A stretch of 64,000 bases of DNA from Sphingobium arseniciresistens (GCA_029167225.1 JARFNK010000015.1:86980-150979); one strand, 5' to 3'. Positions 1 to 9,495 are shown, numbered from the stretch's first letter. Made by a program: numbers and translations. Notes: generated by a model not told the origin, from the letters alone.

Positions 1-1185
1 GCGCTCCGCAACGCCATCCCTGCCGAAGCGGAAGGCGCCGTCGATGCCGGAGAAGCCGCCCGAATCGGTCAGGCGCGCCTTGGGGAAGGCCGTGCCCACC
101 TTCCAGTCCTGCGCGATGCGGACGGTCAGCAGCACTGCGTCATAGCCCAGCGAGGAGAGGCGATAGGGCGCGGCGCCGAAGCGGGCGCGATATTTGGTGC
201 CGAGCTGGCGATAGAGTCCGTCGGCGACGCTGGCGAACCATGCGCCGCGCACGGCGGGATCGCCCGCCAAAGCGCTTTCCGTGTTCCACAGCTCGGTGCC
301 CAGGATGCGGGCGGTCGCGCCGGCCGGCGTCTTGCGCAACTGCGCGGCGGTCTGCATCGCCACCCGGCCGCTGTCGGCGATCAGCACGGCCTCATAACCG
401 CTCGCCGCCTGCAGCTTCTTCACGGCCGCCGCGATCGAGGCCGGAGCACGGTCGAAGGTTTCCAGCGCGACGACGGTGCCGCCCGCGCTTTCCACCGCGC
501 GGAGCATCGCCGTGCCGGCGCGCTCGCCATAGACGCCCTTGGGCACCAGCGCGGCGAACTTGCTCATGCCCTTGCCGCGCGCATAGCCCACGACGCGCGT
601 GATCGACTGGGCGGGATTGTAGCCCATCAGGAACACGCCATTGCCGGCGACGCTGTTGTCGTTGGAAAAGCTGATGACGGGCACGCCGGCGCGCGATGCG
701 ATGGGGCCGACGGCGCGGGCGTCGTCCGCCATCAACGGGCCAAGGATCAGCTTGTTGCCGTCTGCCAGCGCCCGGTTCGCGGCCCCGGCAGCGCCGGCAG
801 CTGTGTCATAGGTCGTGATGCGGACCTTCTCGGTCCTGGTATCGAGCAGGGCGAGGGTCGTGGCATTCGCGATCGACTGGCCGACACCGGCATTGGGGCC
901 GCTCATCGGCACGAGCAGCGCGACGCGGTGGCGCTGGGCATCGGTGGGCAGGCCGGGCTGGACGACATCGGGCTGCTCGGGTGCAGGCCCCTTGGGCCCG
1001 CCGGGCTGCTCGCCGCGGGGCACCACGGTCGAGCAGGCGGCGACCAGCAACGCGCTGGCGGCGACCAGCAACCGGCCAGCGCGCCGCAGGGCGCCAAGTT
1101 TCGCGGGGATCGGGCCGAAGTTAAAACCGAAAACGCGTCCTTCGAGCGAAGCGCCCGCTTGCCGTCCGGCATCCGTCTCTGTCAT
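1..1185 (-). CDS. penicillin-binding protein activator (LpoA-like lipoprotein), 3' end outside window
   Basis: The reading frame is open from an ATG at 1185 to the window edge (at least 395 codons). The N-terminus carries a lipoprotein signal ending in LLVAAC (lipidated Cys about residue 51), then a proline/glycine-rich linker and a type-1 periplasmic-binding-protein fold opening with RVALLVPMSGPNAGVGQS. Later segments such as NKLILGPLMADDA fit the LpoA-like branch, whose members sit at the outer membrane and activate peptidoglycan synthases; a branched-chain amino-acid binding protein is the alternative. The gene diverges from rsmI with only 11 bp between the start codons, so one of the two starts may be misplaced. 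No further ATG lies before the signal sequence. The neighbourhood with rsmI, yraN and gshB is common in alphaproteobacteria. Confidence 0.8.
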   Translation of the reverse strand, partial: MTETDAGRQAGASLEGRVFGFNFGPIPAKLGALRRAGRLLVAASALLVAACSTVVPRGEQPGGPKGPAPEQPDVVQPGLPTDAQRHRVALLVPMSGPNAGVGQSIANATTLALLDTRTEKVRITTYDTAAGAAGAANRALADGNKLILGPLMADDARAVGPIASRAGVPVISFSNDNSVAGNGVFLMGYNPAQSITRVVGYARGKGMSKFAALVPKGVYGERAGTAMLRAVESAGGTVVALETFDRAPASIAAAVKKLQAASGYEAVLIADSGRVAMQTAAQLRKTPAGATARILGTELWNTESALAGDPAVRGAWFASVADGLYRQLGTKYRARFGAAPYRLSSLGYDAVLLTVRIAQDWKVGTAFPKARLTDSGGFSGIDGAFRFGRDGVAER

Positions 1186-1196
1186 TGGAGTGTCCT

Positions 1197-2030
1197 ATGG
1201 TGGAATCTCTTGCTCCCGGCCTTTACATCGTTGCAGGCCCAATCGGCAACCTGGGTGATCTGACCCCGCGTGCCGCCGACATCCTGCGCCGCGCGGACGT
1301 GATCGCGGTCGAGGATACGCGGGTGAGCGCGAAATTGCTGCGCCATGCCGGGTCCGACCGGCCGATGCTCCCTTACCACGATCATTCAGCCGATACCCTC
1401 CGTGCCCGGCTGATCGAACGCATGGGGAGCGAAGCGGTTGCGCTGTTGTCCGACGCGGGAACGCCGCTGATTTCCGATCCGGGATACAAGCTGGTGCGAG
1501 ACGCACGTGCGGCAGGCTGCATGGTGACGACGCTGCCGGGGCCGAGCGCCGCCATCGCCGCGATGACATTGTCGGGCCTGCCGACCGATCGCTTCCTGTT
1601 CATGGGGTTCCTGCCATCCAAGGCGAAAGCGCGCAGCGATGCGCTGGCGGAGGTGGCGAGCCTGCGCGCGACACTGGTGTTCTACGAAAGCGGTCCGCGC
1701 CTGTCGGCCAGCCTTGGCGCCATGGCGATCGCGCTGGGGGACAGGGACGCCGCCGTCGCCCGCGAAATCAGCAAGACGTTCGAGGAGGTGGCGACCGGCA
1801 CGCTGACATTGCTGGCCGCCCGCTATGACGATGCGCCGCCCAAGGGCGAGATCGTCGTCATCGTCGGCCCGCCGGGCGAGGCGCCGGTAGCGAGCGCGGA
1901 CGAGGCGGACGCCGCGCTGCTGGAGGCGCTGGAGCGGCTCCCCGTGTCCAAGGCGGCGGGCGAGGTCTCCAAGGCGCTGGGGCTCGACCGGCGCACGCTC
2001 TATGCCCGCGCCATGGAACTCAAGGGGTGA
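1197..2030 (+). CDS. rsmI: 16S rRNA (cytidine(1402)-2'-O)-methyltransferase RsmI
   Basis: This 277-residue protein has the SAM-dependent tetrapyrrole-methylase fold. The family signature is clear: GLYIVAGPIGNLGDLTPRA at the N-terminus, VEDTR near residue 36, SDAGTPLISDPG near residue 84 and TLPGPSA near residue 106. RsmI methylates the ribose of C1402 in the decoding centre of 16S rRNA. I chose the ATG at 1197; a TTG at 1185 in the same frame would add four residues but overlaps the divergent lipoprotein start. The last bases overlap the GTG start of yraN (GTGA), so the two are translationally coupled. Confidence 0.95.
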   Translation: MVESLAPGLYIVAGPIGNLGDLTPRAADILRRADVIAVEDTRVSAKLLRHAGSDRPMLPYHDHSADTLRARLIERMGSEAVALLSDAGTPLISDPGYKLVRDARAAGCMVTTLPGPSAAIAAMTLSGLPTDRFLFMGFLPSKAKARSDALAEVASLRATLVFYESGPRLSASLGAMAIALGDRDAAVAREISKTFEEVATGTLTLLAARYDDAPPKGEIVVIVGPPGEAPVASADEADAALLEALERLPVSKAAGEVSKALGLDRRTLYARAMELKG

Positions 2031-2395
2031 AACGCCCCGGCCCGGCGCGGCAGGCAGCGGAAAAGCGCGGGCGGCAGGCGGAGCGGCTGTGCGGCTGGTG
2101 GCTGCGGCTCAAGGGCTGGCAGATCCTCGACCGCCGCGTCCGCACGCCGGCGGGCGAAGTCGACCTGATCGCGCGGCGGGCCGGCATCGTCGCCTTTGTC
2201 GAGGTGAAGGCCCGCGCCACCCTCGCCGACCTCGATCTGGCGATCGACGAGCGCCGGCTCGCCCGCGTGGCTGCGGCCGCGGAAATCCTTGGTCCCGGCT
2301 ATATGCAGCCGGGTGACGACATGAGAATCGACGTGATGCTCCTTGCGCCCGGCCGTCCGCCGCGCCATCTGACCAACGTCTGGCACGGGGGCTAG
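2027..2395 (+). CDS. yraN: YraN/UPF0102 family endonuclease-like protein
   Basis: A 122-residue protein starting at a GTG that overlaps the rsmI stop codon. It shows the core of the UPF0102 restriction-endonuclease-like fold: G-E-V-D-L-I-A near residue 43 followed by FVEVKAR near residue 61, matching the D...ExK metal-binding pattern of PD-(D/E)XK nucleases. Family members are small cytoplasmic proteins of unproven substrate, usually next to rsmI. Length and position are typical. Confidence 0.92.
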   Translation: MKRPGPARQAAEKRGRQAERLCGWWLRLKGWQILDRRVRTPAGEVDLIARRAGIVAFVEVKARATLADLDLAIDERRLARVAAAAEILGPGYMQPGDDMRIDVMLLAPGRPPRHLTNVWHGG

Positions 2396-2448
2396 GCGTT
2401 CGCCTTGCCCCTCGCTGCCACCTGCCCGATCGAACTGGAGCCTCAAGC

Positions 2449-3405
2449 ATGACGTTGAACATCGCCGTACAGATGGACCCGATGGAGAGCATCAAGATCG
2501 GCGGCGACTCCACATTCCACATCATGCTGGCGGCGCAGAAGCGCGGGCACAGCCTGTATCATTATCTTGCGACCGACCTCACATGGGCGGGCGAGCGCCT
2601 TTATGCGCAGGCACGGCCGGTGGAGGTGCGCAAGGTCGAGGGCGATCATTTCGTCTTCGGCGATCCCGTCCGGCTCGACCTGGGCAAGGATATCGACGTC
2701 GTGCTGATGCGGCAGGATCCGCCCTTTGACCTCAGCTACATCACCGCCACGCATTTGCTGGAGCGCATCCAGGGCGAGACGCTGGTGGTCAACGATCCCG
2801 CATCGGTCCGCAACGCGCCCGAGAAGCTGTTCGTGCTCGACTATGCCCGCTTCATGCCGCCCACGATGATCACCCGCAGCCTTGCCGAAGTGCGCGCCTT
2901 CCTGGCCGAGCATGGCGAGATCGTGGTGAAGCCGCTCTACGGCAATGCCGGCAATGCGGTGTTCCATGTCGGCAAGGGTGGCGCCAATCTTTCCGCGCTC
3001 GTGGAACTGTTCAACGCCTCATGGGTCGAACCCTTCATGTGCCAGGCGTTCATTCCCGATGTCGCGAGCGGCGACAAGCGCATCGTGTTGGTCGACGGCG
3101 ATGTCGCGGGCGCGGTGAACCGCATTCCGGGCGCGGGCGAGATCCGCTCGAACCTCGCGGTCGGCGGATCGGCGGCGAAGACCGAACTGACGCCGGAGGA
3201 ACGCGAGATCTGCGACGCGCTGGGGCCGGAACTCAAGAAGCGCGGCCTGCTGTTCGTCGGCATCGACGTGATCGGCGGCAAGTGGCTGACGGAAATCAAC
3301 GTCACGTCACCGACCGGGATCGTCTCGATCGAAGCGTTCGACGGCACCGACACCGGCGGCATGATTATCGACGCCATCGAGGCGCGGCTGGCGGCGCGGG
3401 CCTGA
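2449..3405 (+). CDS. gshB: glutathione synthase
   Basis: A 318-residue ATP-grasp ligase that joins glycine to gamma-glutamylcysteine in the second step of glutathione synthesis. The N-terminal MTLNIAVQMDPMESI, the central EKLFVLDYARFMPPT, the lysine strand EIVVKPLYGNAG and the C-terminal metal-binding EINVTSPTG all match GshB of proteobacteria. Length is standard. It lies 53 bp after yraN and is probably cotranscribed with rsmI-yraN, an arrangement shared by many alphaproteobacteria. Confidence 0.96.
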   Translation: MTLNIAVQMDPMESIKIGGDSTFHIMLAAQKRGHSLYHYLATDLTWAGERLYAQARPVEVRKVEGDHFVFGDPVRLDLGKDIDVVLMRQDPPFDLSYITATHLLERIQGETLVVNDPASVRNAPEKLFVLDYARFMPPTMITRSLAEVRAFLAEHGEIVVKPLYGNAGNAVFHVGKGGANLSALVELFNASWVEPFMCQAFIPDVASGDKRIVLVDGDVAGAVNRIPGAGEIRSNLAVGGSAAKTELTPEEREICDALGPELKKRGLLFVGIDVIGGKWLTEINVTSPTGIVSIEAFDGTDTGGMIIDAIEARLAARA

Positions 3406-3426
3406 GCCCGCGTTTCCTCCCATGAC

Positions 3427-4062
3427 GTGCTGGCCATGACCGACTGGGTTCTGCATCTGATCGACGCCGGCGGCTATTGGGGCATCGCCCTGCTGATGGT
3501 GCTGGAAAATGTGTTTCCGCCGATCCCGTCGGAACTCATCATGGGCATTGGCGGCATCCGCGTGGGGCAGGGGCGCATGGAGATGCTGCCGCTGCTGCTA
3601 GCCGGGACCATCGGCACCACCATCGGCAATTATTTCTGGTATCTGGTGGGGGCCAGGCTCGGCATCGCACGCCTGAAGCCCCTGGTCGACCGCTATGGGC
3701 GCTGGGCAACGATGGAGTGGCGCGACGTGGAGGCGCTCGACAATATCTTCCTGCGCTATGGGCAGGCGGTCGTCTTCGTCTTCCGGTTCATGCCGGCGTT
3801 TCGCACGATGATCTCATTGCCGGCGGGCCTGTTCCGCATGGGCCATGTGCGATTCGTGGCCTGTACCTTTCTGGGGGCGACGATCTGGAACATCGTGCTT
3901 GCCTATTCCGGCTATCTGCTCGGCGCGAATTTCAAGGAGATCGACAAATATGTCGGCCCTGCCGCTACGGCAGCCGTGGTTCTGGCGATCCTGTTCTACC
4001 TGTATCGTCTGCTGACATGGCGGCCGGTTGGCGATGACGCTGTGAAAGTCACTGAAAAATAA
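3427..4062 (+). CDS. DedA family (VTT/SNARE-associated domain) membrane protein
   Basis: This 211-residue inner-membrane protein starts at a GTG; an ATG nine bases later (3436) is equally possible. It carries DedA features: ENVFPPIPSELIM near residue 27, a glycine-rich segment GTIGTTIGNYFWYLVG, the conserved arginine region FVFRFMPAFRTMISLPAG and at least four hydrophobic segments. DedA proteins act in lipid flipping or membrane homeostasis, including undecaprenyl-phosphate recycling. The exact substrate cannot be told from sequence. It follows gshB by 21 bp. Confidence 0.92.
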   Translation: MLAMTDWVLHLIDAGGYWGIALLMVLENVFPPIPSELIMGIGGIRVGQGRMEMLPLLLAGTIGTTIGNYFWYLVGARLGIARLKPLVDRYGRWATMEWRDVEALDNIFLRYGQAVVFVFRFMPAFRTMISLPAGLFRMGHVRFVACTFLGATIWNIVLAYSGYLLGANFKEIDKYVGPAATAAVVLAILFYLYRLLTWRPVGDDAVKVTEK

Positions 4063-4288
4063 CGATATTTATTTCGGCATAGAAATGATACAAGCGAATT
4101 GTGAAATAATCGGAAAGTCATTCCGCTTTATGTGATAAAATTAAATATTTTATAGCAGTAGATCTTCCCTATTGCTTCAAAGCTGCACTTTCCGTAGCGG
4201 AGCCCATCCTTCTTAGCCCTTGCTCTGGAGGTCAGGGCGGGGGGGTGCCGACACACTCTCCTGCCCGAATAGAATGACGGCGATCGCG

Positions 4289-4585
4289 TCAGAATGGCAG
4301 CTTGAGCGTCACCATCGCGCGGTTGCTGACCGTGCCATTGCCGAAGCTCTGCTGTTGCACGACGACGCCTCCCCGTAACTTGCCCGCTATCCCCATTTCT
4401 GCTCGGGGAACCGTGTCTGGCGGAATGTCCGGTAAAGGCGCGATGCGCTGATCGCGCCGGCGGCCCGTGACGATGATCTCGCCGGGGGCTGCGGTGGTGA
4501 CGGGCACCTTGCGCAGGTCGAAATCGATGTCGGCCATGGCGCCTGAAGCGCCGACTCCCTGAAGCGCAAACAGCAGAACCCGCAT
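4289..4585 (-). CDS. small hypothetical protein with N-terminal signal-like segment
   Basis: A 98-residue frame starting MRVLLFALQGVGASGAMA, which resembles a short signal peptide, followed by a hydrophilic body containing EIIVTGRRR, a phrase seen near the start of mature TonB-dependent receptors of sphingomonads, and ending in NRAMVTLKLPF. It lies between dedA and xerC, 90 bp upstream of nothing else on its strand. I do not recognise the family. Codon use looks coding and no better frame covers the stretch, but the call rests on little. Confidence 0.5.
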   Translation of the reverse strand: MRVLLFALQGVGASGAMADIDFDLRKVPVTTAAPGEIIVTGRRRDQRIAPLPDIPPDTVPRAEMGIAGKLRGGVVVQQQSFGNGTVSNRAMVTLKLPF

Positions 4586-4675
4586 CGCGAAAGGCCTTTC
4601 GGAGGACCGACGCCCGATAAGAACCTGAAATTACGGCAGCAGTGCGGCGATGGCCGGCGCCATGGCCGTTTGTCC

Positions 4676-5569
4676 TCAAGCCCGTGGGTGCGCGTTCCGG
4701 TACACGTCCAGCAGGTGGGCGGCGTCGACCTGCGTATAGACCTGCGTGGAGGTGAGGCTGGCATGACCCAGCAATTCCTGCAGCGAGCGCAGGTCCGCGC
4801 CGCGCCCCAGAAGATGCGTGGCGAAGCTGTGGCGTAGCGCATGGGGCGTGGTGCGGTCGGGCAGGCCCAGCCGTACCCGCGCGCCTTGTACCGATCGGCG
4901 GATGAGGGCCGGCGACAGCGGGCCGCCGCGCGCGCCCCTGAACAGCGGCTCGCCCTTTTCCATCGGATAGGGGCAAAGCGCGACATAGGACTCCACCGCC
5001 GCCCGCACCTGCGGTAGCACGGGGATGACCCGCGTCTTGTTGCGCTTGCCGGTAACGCGGATCGTCTCGCCCAGGGGCAGCACGTCGCCGCTCAGCCCCA
5101 TCGCCTCGCCGATGCGCAGGCCCGCGCCATAGAGCAGCATCAGCACCGCCCAGTCGCGGGCGCCGATCCAGCCGTCGCGCGCACCCTCGGCAATATCCTG
5201 TGCAAGGGCGATGACTTCGTCGGGCGCGATGGGGCGGGGGACGCCGCGCTTGACCCTCGGCCCCTTGACCGCCGGCACGCGCGCCTCCTCGCCGCCGGCA
5301 AAGCGCAGGAAGGAGCGGACGGCCGACAACTCACGCGCGGCGGAGAGATTGCCGATGCCGTCGCGCCGCCGGTCGGCCAGGAAGGCGCGCAGGTCGGCCG
5401 CTTCCAGCCGTTCGAGCAGGGACGCGCCGATGCCGCCGCCCGTGTGCTGCCGGAGGAAAGCCACCAGCCGCTCGGCGGTCGCGATATAGGCGCGCACGGT
5501 ATGCGTGGAACGGCGCCGGTCATGGGCGAGGTGGCTGCGATACGCCTCGATCAGTTCGCCGGTGGACAT
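4676..5569 (-). CDS. xerC: tyrosine recombinase XerC
   Basis: A 297-residue site-specific recombinase that resolves chromosome dimers at dif together with XerD. The N-terminal SAM-like domain (about residues 1-90) begins MSTGELIEAYRSHLAHDRR. The catalytic domain shows the active-site arginine in GAGLRIGEAMGL, the HxxR box in TPHALRHSFATHLL, the LLGHASL histidine and the nucleophilic tyrosine in QVYTQVD. Length and N-terminus fit XerC rather than a phage integrase, and it sits in core genome far from the island. Confidence 0.93.
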   Translation of the reverse strand: MSTGELIEAYRSHLAHDRRRSTHTVRAYIATAERLVAFLRQHTGGGIGASLLERLEAADLRAFLADRRRDGIGNLSAARELSAVRSFLRFAGGEEARVPAVKGPRVKRGVPRPIAPDEVIALAQDIAEGARDGWIGARDWAVLMLLYGAGLRIGEAMGLSGDVLPLGETIRVTGKRNKTRVIPVLPQVRAAVESYVALCPYPMEKGEPLFRGARGGPLSPALIRRSVQGARVRLGLPDRTTPHALRHSFATHLLGRGADLRSLQELLGHASLTSTQVYTQVDAAHLLDVYRNAHPRA

Positions 5570-5632
5570 GGGGCGAGTGTAGGGCGGTTGATCCGCTCCG
5601 TCACGCCCGTTCGACCGCGCGGGGACGCGACA

Positions 5633-6790
5633 TCAATCCCCCGCCGTCACGATTTCCGGCAGGATCGCGTCGAGCAGCAACATGCCGGCGGGAAGTACCG
5701 TCAGCCGGTCGCCCGCGCGCGTGACGAGCGCCATGCCGGCAAGCCGCTCTATCGCGCCTTCATCGACGATCTGCGGCACGGTCATGCCGCTCAACGCCGC
5801 GATGCGCGACAGGCTGATCCCCTCGGCAAGCCGCAGGCCCATCAGCAGCGCTTCCTGCGCGCGCTCGGCGCCGGGGATGGGCGCTTCCTCCTGCAGGCCG
5901 TGGCCGTTGCGGTCCACAGCGGCCAGCCAGTTCTCGGGCTTCCGGTGCCGCCGCGTTGCCATGCCGCCGCGCCGTCCATGCGCGCCGGGGCCGATGCCGA
6001 CATGGTCGTCATAGCGCCAATAGGTGAGGTTGTGTCGGCTCGCCTGCCCGGCCCGCGCATGGTTGCTGACCTCATAGGCGGGGATGCCCGCCGCGTCCGT
6101 CATCGCGCGGGTCAGCTCGAAGAGGTTTGCGGCATGGTCCGGGTCGGCGGGGATGAAATCTCCCCTGCGGACCATGGTTTCAAAGCGCGTGCCAGGCTCG
6201 ATCGTCAACTGGTAGAGGGAGAGGTGATCGGTGCCGATCGCCAGCGCGCGTGTCAGCTCCGCTTCCCAGTCGACCTCGCTCTGGCCGGGGCGGGCATAGA
6301 TGAGGTCGGCATTGACCCGCGCGAACACCCGCTGCGCGACGTCCAGCGCGGCGCGGCCTTCCGCTGCGTCATGGACCCGGCCAAGGAAGCGCAGCGCGGG
6401 ATCGTCCAGCGCCTGGATGCCGAGCGACACGCGGTTGACGCCAGCCGCCGCCAGATCGGCGAAGCGCGCCGCCTCGACCGAGCTGGGATTGGCCTCCAGC
6501 GTGATCTCGATATCGGGCGTGAACCCCCAGTGGCGCTCCGCCGCGGCGATCAGCTTTCCTGCAAGGGCGGGTGGCATCAGCGAAGGCGTGCCCCCGCCGA
6601 AGAAGATGGAGCCGAGGGGCCGACCCGGCATCAGCGCCGCCTCATGCGCCATGTCCGCCAGCAGCGTGCGTTCCCATGCGGCGACGTCGATCTGGTCGCG
6701 GACATGGCTGTTGAAGTCGCAATAGGGGCATTTGGCGACGCAGAACGGCCAGTGGATGTAGAGCGCCAGCGGCGTTAGGCCGGCGTTCAT
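5633..6790 (-). CDS. hemW: radical SAM heme chaperone HemW
   Basis: A radical SAM protein of 385 residues with the CxxxCxYC cluster motif (CVAKCPYCDFNSH), the SIFFGGGTPSLM loop and TLEANPSS. These identify HemW, a haem chaperone once annotated as an anaerobic coproporphyrinogen oxidase. I chose the ATG at 6790 (MNAGLTPLALYIHWPFC), which matches the usual start just ahead of the first strand. An ATG at 6817 would add nine residues but would leave only 19 bp to the divergent CAP-domain gene. Confidence 0.93.
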   Translation of the reverse strand: MNAGLTPLALYIHWPFCVAKCPYCDFNSHVRDQIDVAAWERTLLADMAHEAALMPGRPLGSIFFGGGTPSLMPPALAGKLIAAAERHWGFTPDIEITLEANPSSVEAARFADLAAAGVNRVSLGIQALDDPALRFLGRVHDAAEGRAALDVAQRVFARVNADLIYARPGQSEVDWEAELTRALAIGTDHLSLYQLTIEPGTRFETMVRRGDFIPADPDHAANLFELTRAMTDAAGIPAYEVSNHARAGQASRHNLTYWRYDDHVGIGPGAHGRRGGMATRRHRKPENWLAAVDRNGHGLQEEAPIPGAERAQEALLMGLRLAEGISLSRIAALSGMTVPQIVDEGAIERLAGMALVTRAGDRLTVLPAGMLLLDAILPEIVTAGD

Positions 6791-6836
6791 CCGCGCGTGG
6801 ATAGGTGCAGGGGACATTTCGGGCGGGACCAATAGA

Positions 6837-7436
6837 GTGAAATTACGGGCAAGGCCATGGCTGGCGGCAATCATGCTGGCGAATCTGCTGAATAGTGTCG
6901 CTTCGGCGCAGACCGCGCGCCAGTGGCGCCAGCAGAGCCGGTGGGAGGACGCGGACGAGGCAAGGCCGCGCGGCGACGCGCTGATGCGGCGCGAAATGCT
7001 CTATGCCCATAACCGCGCCCGCGACGCCATCGGCGTGCCGCCGCTCGCCTGGGATGCGGCGCTGGCGCAGGATGCGGACCGCTACGCCTATGAACTGGCC
7101 CGCACCCGGACCTTTCGGCACAGCAGCAAGGCGCAGCGATCGAGCCCGCAGGGCGAGAACCTCTGGATGGGCACGCTCGACGCCTTCAGCTATGCCGAGA
7201 TGGCGGCGAGCTGGATGAACGAGCGGCGCTTCTACCGCGCGGCGGCCTTTCCCAATATCAGCACGACGGGGCAGTGGGCCGATGTCGGCCATTATACCCA
7301 GGCGGTGTGGCGCAGCACCACCCGTGTCGGCTGCGCGCTGCGCGCCAATGAGCGGGACGAATATCTCGTCTGCCGCTATTCCCCGCCGGGCAATGTGTTC
7401 GGCCGGACAGTGATGGACGACCAGCCCCGGCAATGA
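6837..7436 (+). CDS. secreted CAP-domain (SCP/PR1) protein
   Basis: A 199-residue protein starting at GTG with a signal peptide (MKLRARPWLAAIMLANLL, cleavage probably after SVASA). The rest is a CAP domain: LYAHNRARDAIGVPPLAWD, HSSKAQRSSPQGENLWMG, GHYTQAVWRSTTRVGCA and YLVCRYSPPGNVFG are the four classic CAP signatures, with the two histidines and two acidic residues of the cavity. Bacterial CAP proteins are exported and their roles are mostly unknown. It is divergent from hemW. Confidence 0.9.
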   Translation: MKLRARPWLAAIMLANLLNSVASAQTARQWRQQSRWEDADEARPRGDALMRREMLYAHNRARDAIGVPPLAWDAALAQDADRYAYELARTRTFRHSSKAQRSSPQGENLWMGTLDAFSYAEMAASWMNERRFYRAAAFPNISTTGQWADVGHYTQAVWRSTTRVGCALRANERDEYLVCRYSPPGNVFGRTVMDDQPRQ

Positions 7437-7642
7437 CGGGGCACCGTTCGCCGGCCCTCTTGAAGGGCGAGCCTTGAAGAGATAGCCTTAGGCTCTTCAT
7501 CCGGGAGAATGCCTTTGCTCATCATGCCGACAGATGTCCGCTTTCGCGGTCGATCGGCGTTGGGCGCGCAAGGGCCTGCGTTCGATTGATCGCGCGGTTG
7601 CGTGCCAGCTCACGGCGCGGTTTTTCAATCCGGGTTTGAACG

Positions 7643-8107
7643 ATGATTTTTGAAACGACGAAAGAAGACGATCAGGCTCTGGTCGCCGGTGTCTCCCCGC
7701 GCGGCTTGCGGGCCGCTGACAGTCCCGTCGCGGAGGCTGCGGTCCTGAATATGCTCTGCGACCTCGCGGCACGGATACGCGCGGATTTCGCGCCGGCATC
7801 CTGGCTGATCGTGGAGGAGGGCGAACTGGTGGGGATGTGCTCGATCACCCGTCCGCCATGCGATGGCGGCGTGGATATCGGCTATGGCATTGCGCCCACA
7901 CGGCGAGGGTGCGGCATCGCCGGCCGGGCGATCGGCGAGGTGGTGACATGGGCCGTCGCCGACCCGCGCGTCCGCAGGCTGACGGCGGAAACGGGCACGG
8001 ACAATATCGCATCCCAGCGGGTGCTGGCGCGCAATGGCTTTGCCGTCGTCGGCGAGCGTGTCGATGATGAGGATGGCCCGCTGATCTGCTGGCAGCGCGA
8101 CTGCTGA
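7643..8107 (+). CDS. GNAT family N-acetyltransferase
   Basis: A 154-residue protein with GNAT fold features: LVGMCSIT on strand 4, the acetyl-CoA loop IAPTRRGCGIAGRAIGE (a Q/RxxGxG/A-type motif), then ETGTDNIASQRVLARNGF, the typical asparagine and C-terminal segment of RimI/RimJ-like enzymes. The acceptor cannot be predicted. It stands alone, with a strong terminator right after the stop shared with convergent rdgB. The 206 bp before it hold no recognisable gene. Confidence 0.88.
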   Translation: MIFETTKEDDQALVAGVSPRGLRAADSPVAEAAVLNMLCDLAARIRADFAPASWLIVEEGELVGMCSITRPPCDGGVDIGYGIAPTRRGCGIAGRAIGEVVTWAVADPRVRRLTAETGTDNIASQRVLARNGFAVVGERVDDEDGPLICWQRDC

Positions 8108-8118
8108 GCAGTTGAAAA

Positions 8119-8153
8119 GAGGAGAGGGGCGGGTGCTCCTCTCCTCCTTTTTT
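8119..8153. terminator. rho-independent terminator between the GNAT gene and rdgB
   Basis: A GC-rich hairpin with 8-9 bp arms (AGGAGAGG at 8120-8127 and CCTCTCCT at 8138-8145) is followed by a run of T residues to 8153, giving a canonical terminator for the plus-strand GNAT gene. The A-rich flank on the left (GAAAAG) gives a weaker U-tract for the convergent rdgB transcript, so it may act in both directions. Confidence 0.8.
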
Positions 8154-8782
8154 CAGAATACCGCCGCGACCAGCTGCCGGAAGGCGTCGGCCCGGTGGCT
8201 CATCGCATGTTTCGCGGCGGGGTCCATCTCGCCGAAGCTGATCGCATGGTCGTTCGGCTGGAACATCGGATCATAGCCGAAGCCGTTCTTGCCGCGCGGC
8301 GGCCAGCTGATGATGCCGTCCACCCGGCCCTCGAACGCCTCCACATGGCCGTCGGGCCAGGCGAGGGCGAGGGCGCAGACGAAATGCGCGTCACGCCCGG
8401 CATCCGGTCCCTTGTCGACCAGATGCTGCCACACGAGCCGCATCGCGAAGTCGAAATCCTTGTCCGGCCCGGCCCAGCGCGCGGAAAAGATGCCGGGGTC
8501 GCCGCCCAGCGCCTCGACGCACAGGCCGCTGTCGTCGGCAAGGGCGGGCAGGCCGGAAAGATCGGCCGCCTGCAGCGCCTTCAACTCGGCATTGGCGATG
8601 AAGCTGGTGCCGGTTTCCTCCGGTTCGGGCAGGTCGAGTTCGGCCGCGGACACGGGCACCACGCCATGGGGCCCGAGCAGCTCGCGGATCTCGCGGACCT
8701 TGCCGGCATTGTGGCTGGCGATGACCAGCTTGCCGGGGGCCAGTTTGCGGATTGCCTGTTCGCGGCCGAAATCGTCTGTCAC
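8153..8782 (-). CDS. rdgB: XTP/dITP pyrophosphatase (RdgB/HAM1 family)
   Basis: A 209-residue Ham1-family house-cleaning enzyme that hydrolyses dITP, XTP and related non-canonical purine nucleotides. Diagnostic motifs are [15 protein letters not shown] near residue 18, [14 protein letters not shown] with the catalytic aspartates, and [11 protein letters not shown] near the C-terminus. Its ATG overlaps the rph stop codon (ATGA), so the two are translated as a coupled pair, a common pairing in alphaproteobacteria. Confidence 0.95.
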   Translation of the reverse strand: MTDDFGREQAIRKLAPGKLVIASHNAGKVREIRELLGPHGVVPVSAAELDLPEPEETGTSFIANAELKALQAADLSGLPALADDSGLCVEALGGDPGIFSARWAGPDKDFDFAMRLVWQHLVDKGPDAGRDAHFVCALALAWPDGHVEAFEGRVDGIISWPPRGKNGFGYDPMFQPNDHAISFGEMDPAAKHAMSHRADAFRQLVAAVF

Positions 8783-9495
8783 CGTCCGGTTGCCCTGTTC
8801 TGTGCGGCAAAGATGTTGCTGCAGCCGATGCGGGCCAGACGCAGCAGGCGCAACAGCGCCTCTTCATCATAGACCGCGCCTTCGGCCGTGGCCTGCACTT
8901 CCGCGATGTTGCCGTCGCCGGTCAGCACGAAATTCGCATCGGCGTCTGCATTGCTGTCCTCGTCATAGTCGAGGTCGAGGACGGGCGTGCCCTTGAAAAT
9001 GCCGCAGCTGATCGCGCCGACATTGCCGGTGATCGGATCGGACTTGAGCGCGCCGCTGGCGATCAGCTTGTCCACAGCGATGCGCAGCGCGACCCAGCCA
9101 CCCGAGATCGCCGCCGTGCGGGTGCCGCCATCCGCCTGGATCACGTCGCAGTCGATGGAGATCTGGCGCTCGCCAAGGGCTTTCAGGTCGACGATCGCGC
9201 GGAGCGAGCGGCCGATGAGGCGCTGGATTTCCTGCGTGCGGCCGGACTGCTTGCCCTTGGCCGCCTCACGCGAGCCGCGGGTATGGGTGGCGCGGGGCAG
9301 CATGCCATATTCCGCCGTCACCCAGCCTTCGCCCTTGCCGCGCAGGAAGGGCGGCACGCGCTCCTCGACCGATGCTGTGCACAGCACCTTGGTATTGCCG
9401 AAGCTGATCAGGCAGCTGCCCTCGGCATGGATGGTATAGCCGGGCTCGATGCTGATCTCTCGCATCTGGTCGGGGGTGCGGCCGGATGGGCGCAT
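8779..9495 (-). CDS. rph: ribonuclease PH
   Basis: A 238-residue phosphorolytic 3'-5' exoribonuclease that trims tRNA 3' ends. It starts [14 protein letters not shown] and contains [24 protein letters not shown] with its phosphate-binding arginine and [17 protein letters not shown], all RNase PH signatures. I chose the ATG at 9495 because it gives the standard family length and has an AAGGAGA ribosome-binding site just upstream. The longer frame above it is not homologous. Confidence 0.96.
   Translation of the reverse strand: MRPSGRTPDQMREISIEPGYTIHAEGSCLISFGNTKVLCTASVEERVPPFLRGKGEGWVTAEYGMLPRATHTRGSREAAKGKQSGRTQEIQRLIGRSLRAIVDLKALGERQISIDCDVIQADGGTRTAAISGGWVALRIAVDKLIASGALKSDPITGNVGAISCGIFKGTPVLDLDYDEDSNADADANFVLTGDGNIAEVQATAEGAVYDEEALLRLLRLARIGCSNIFAAQNRATGR

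Noticed and set aside
4676-5569. XerC considered as the integrase of the island
   Set aside because: It is 12 kb into core genome on the other side of tRNA-Glu and matches housekeeping XerC.
5444-6778. Plus-strand open frame opposite hemW
   Set aside because: hemW carries the CxxxCxYC motif and matches family length; the antisense frame has no homology.
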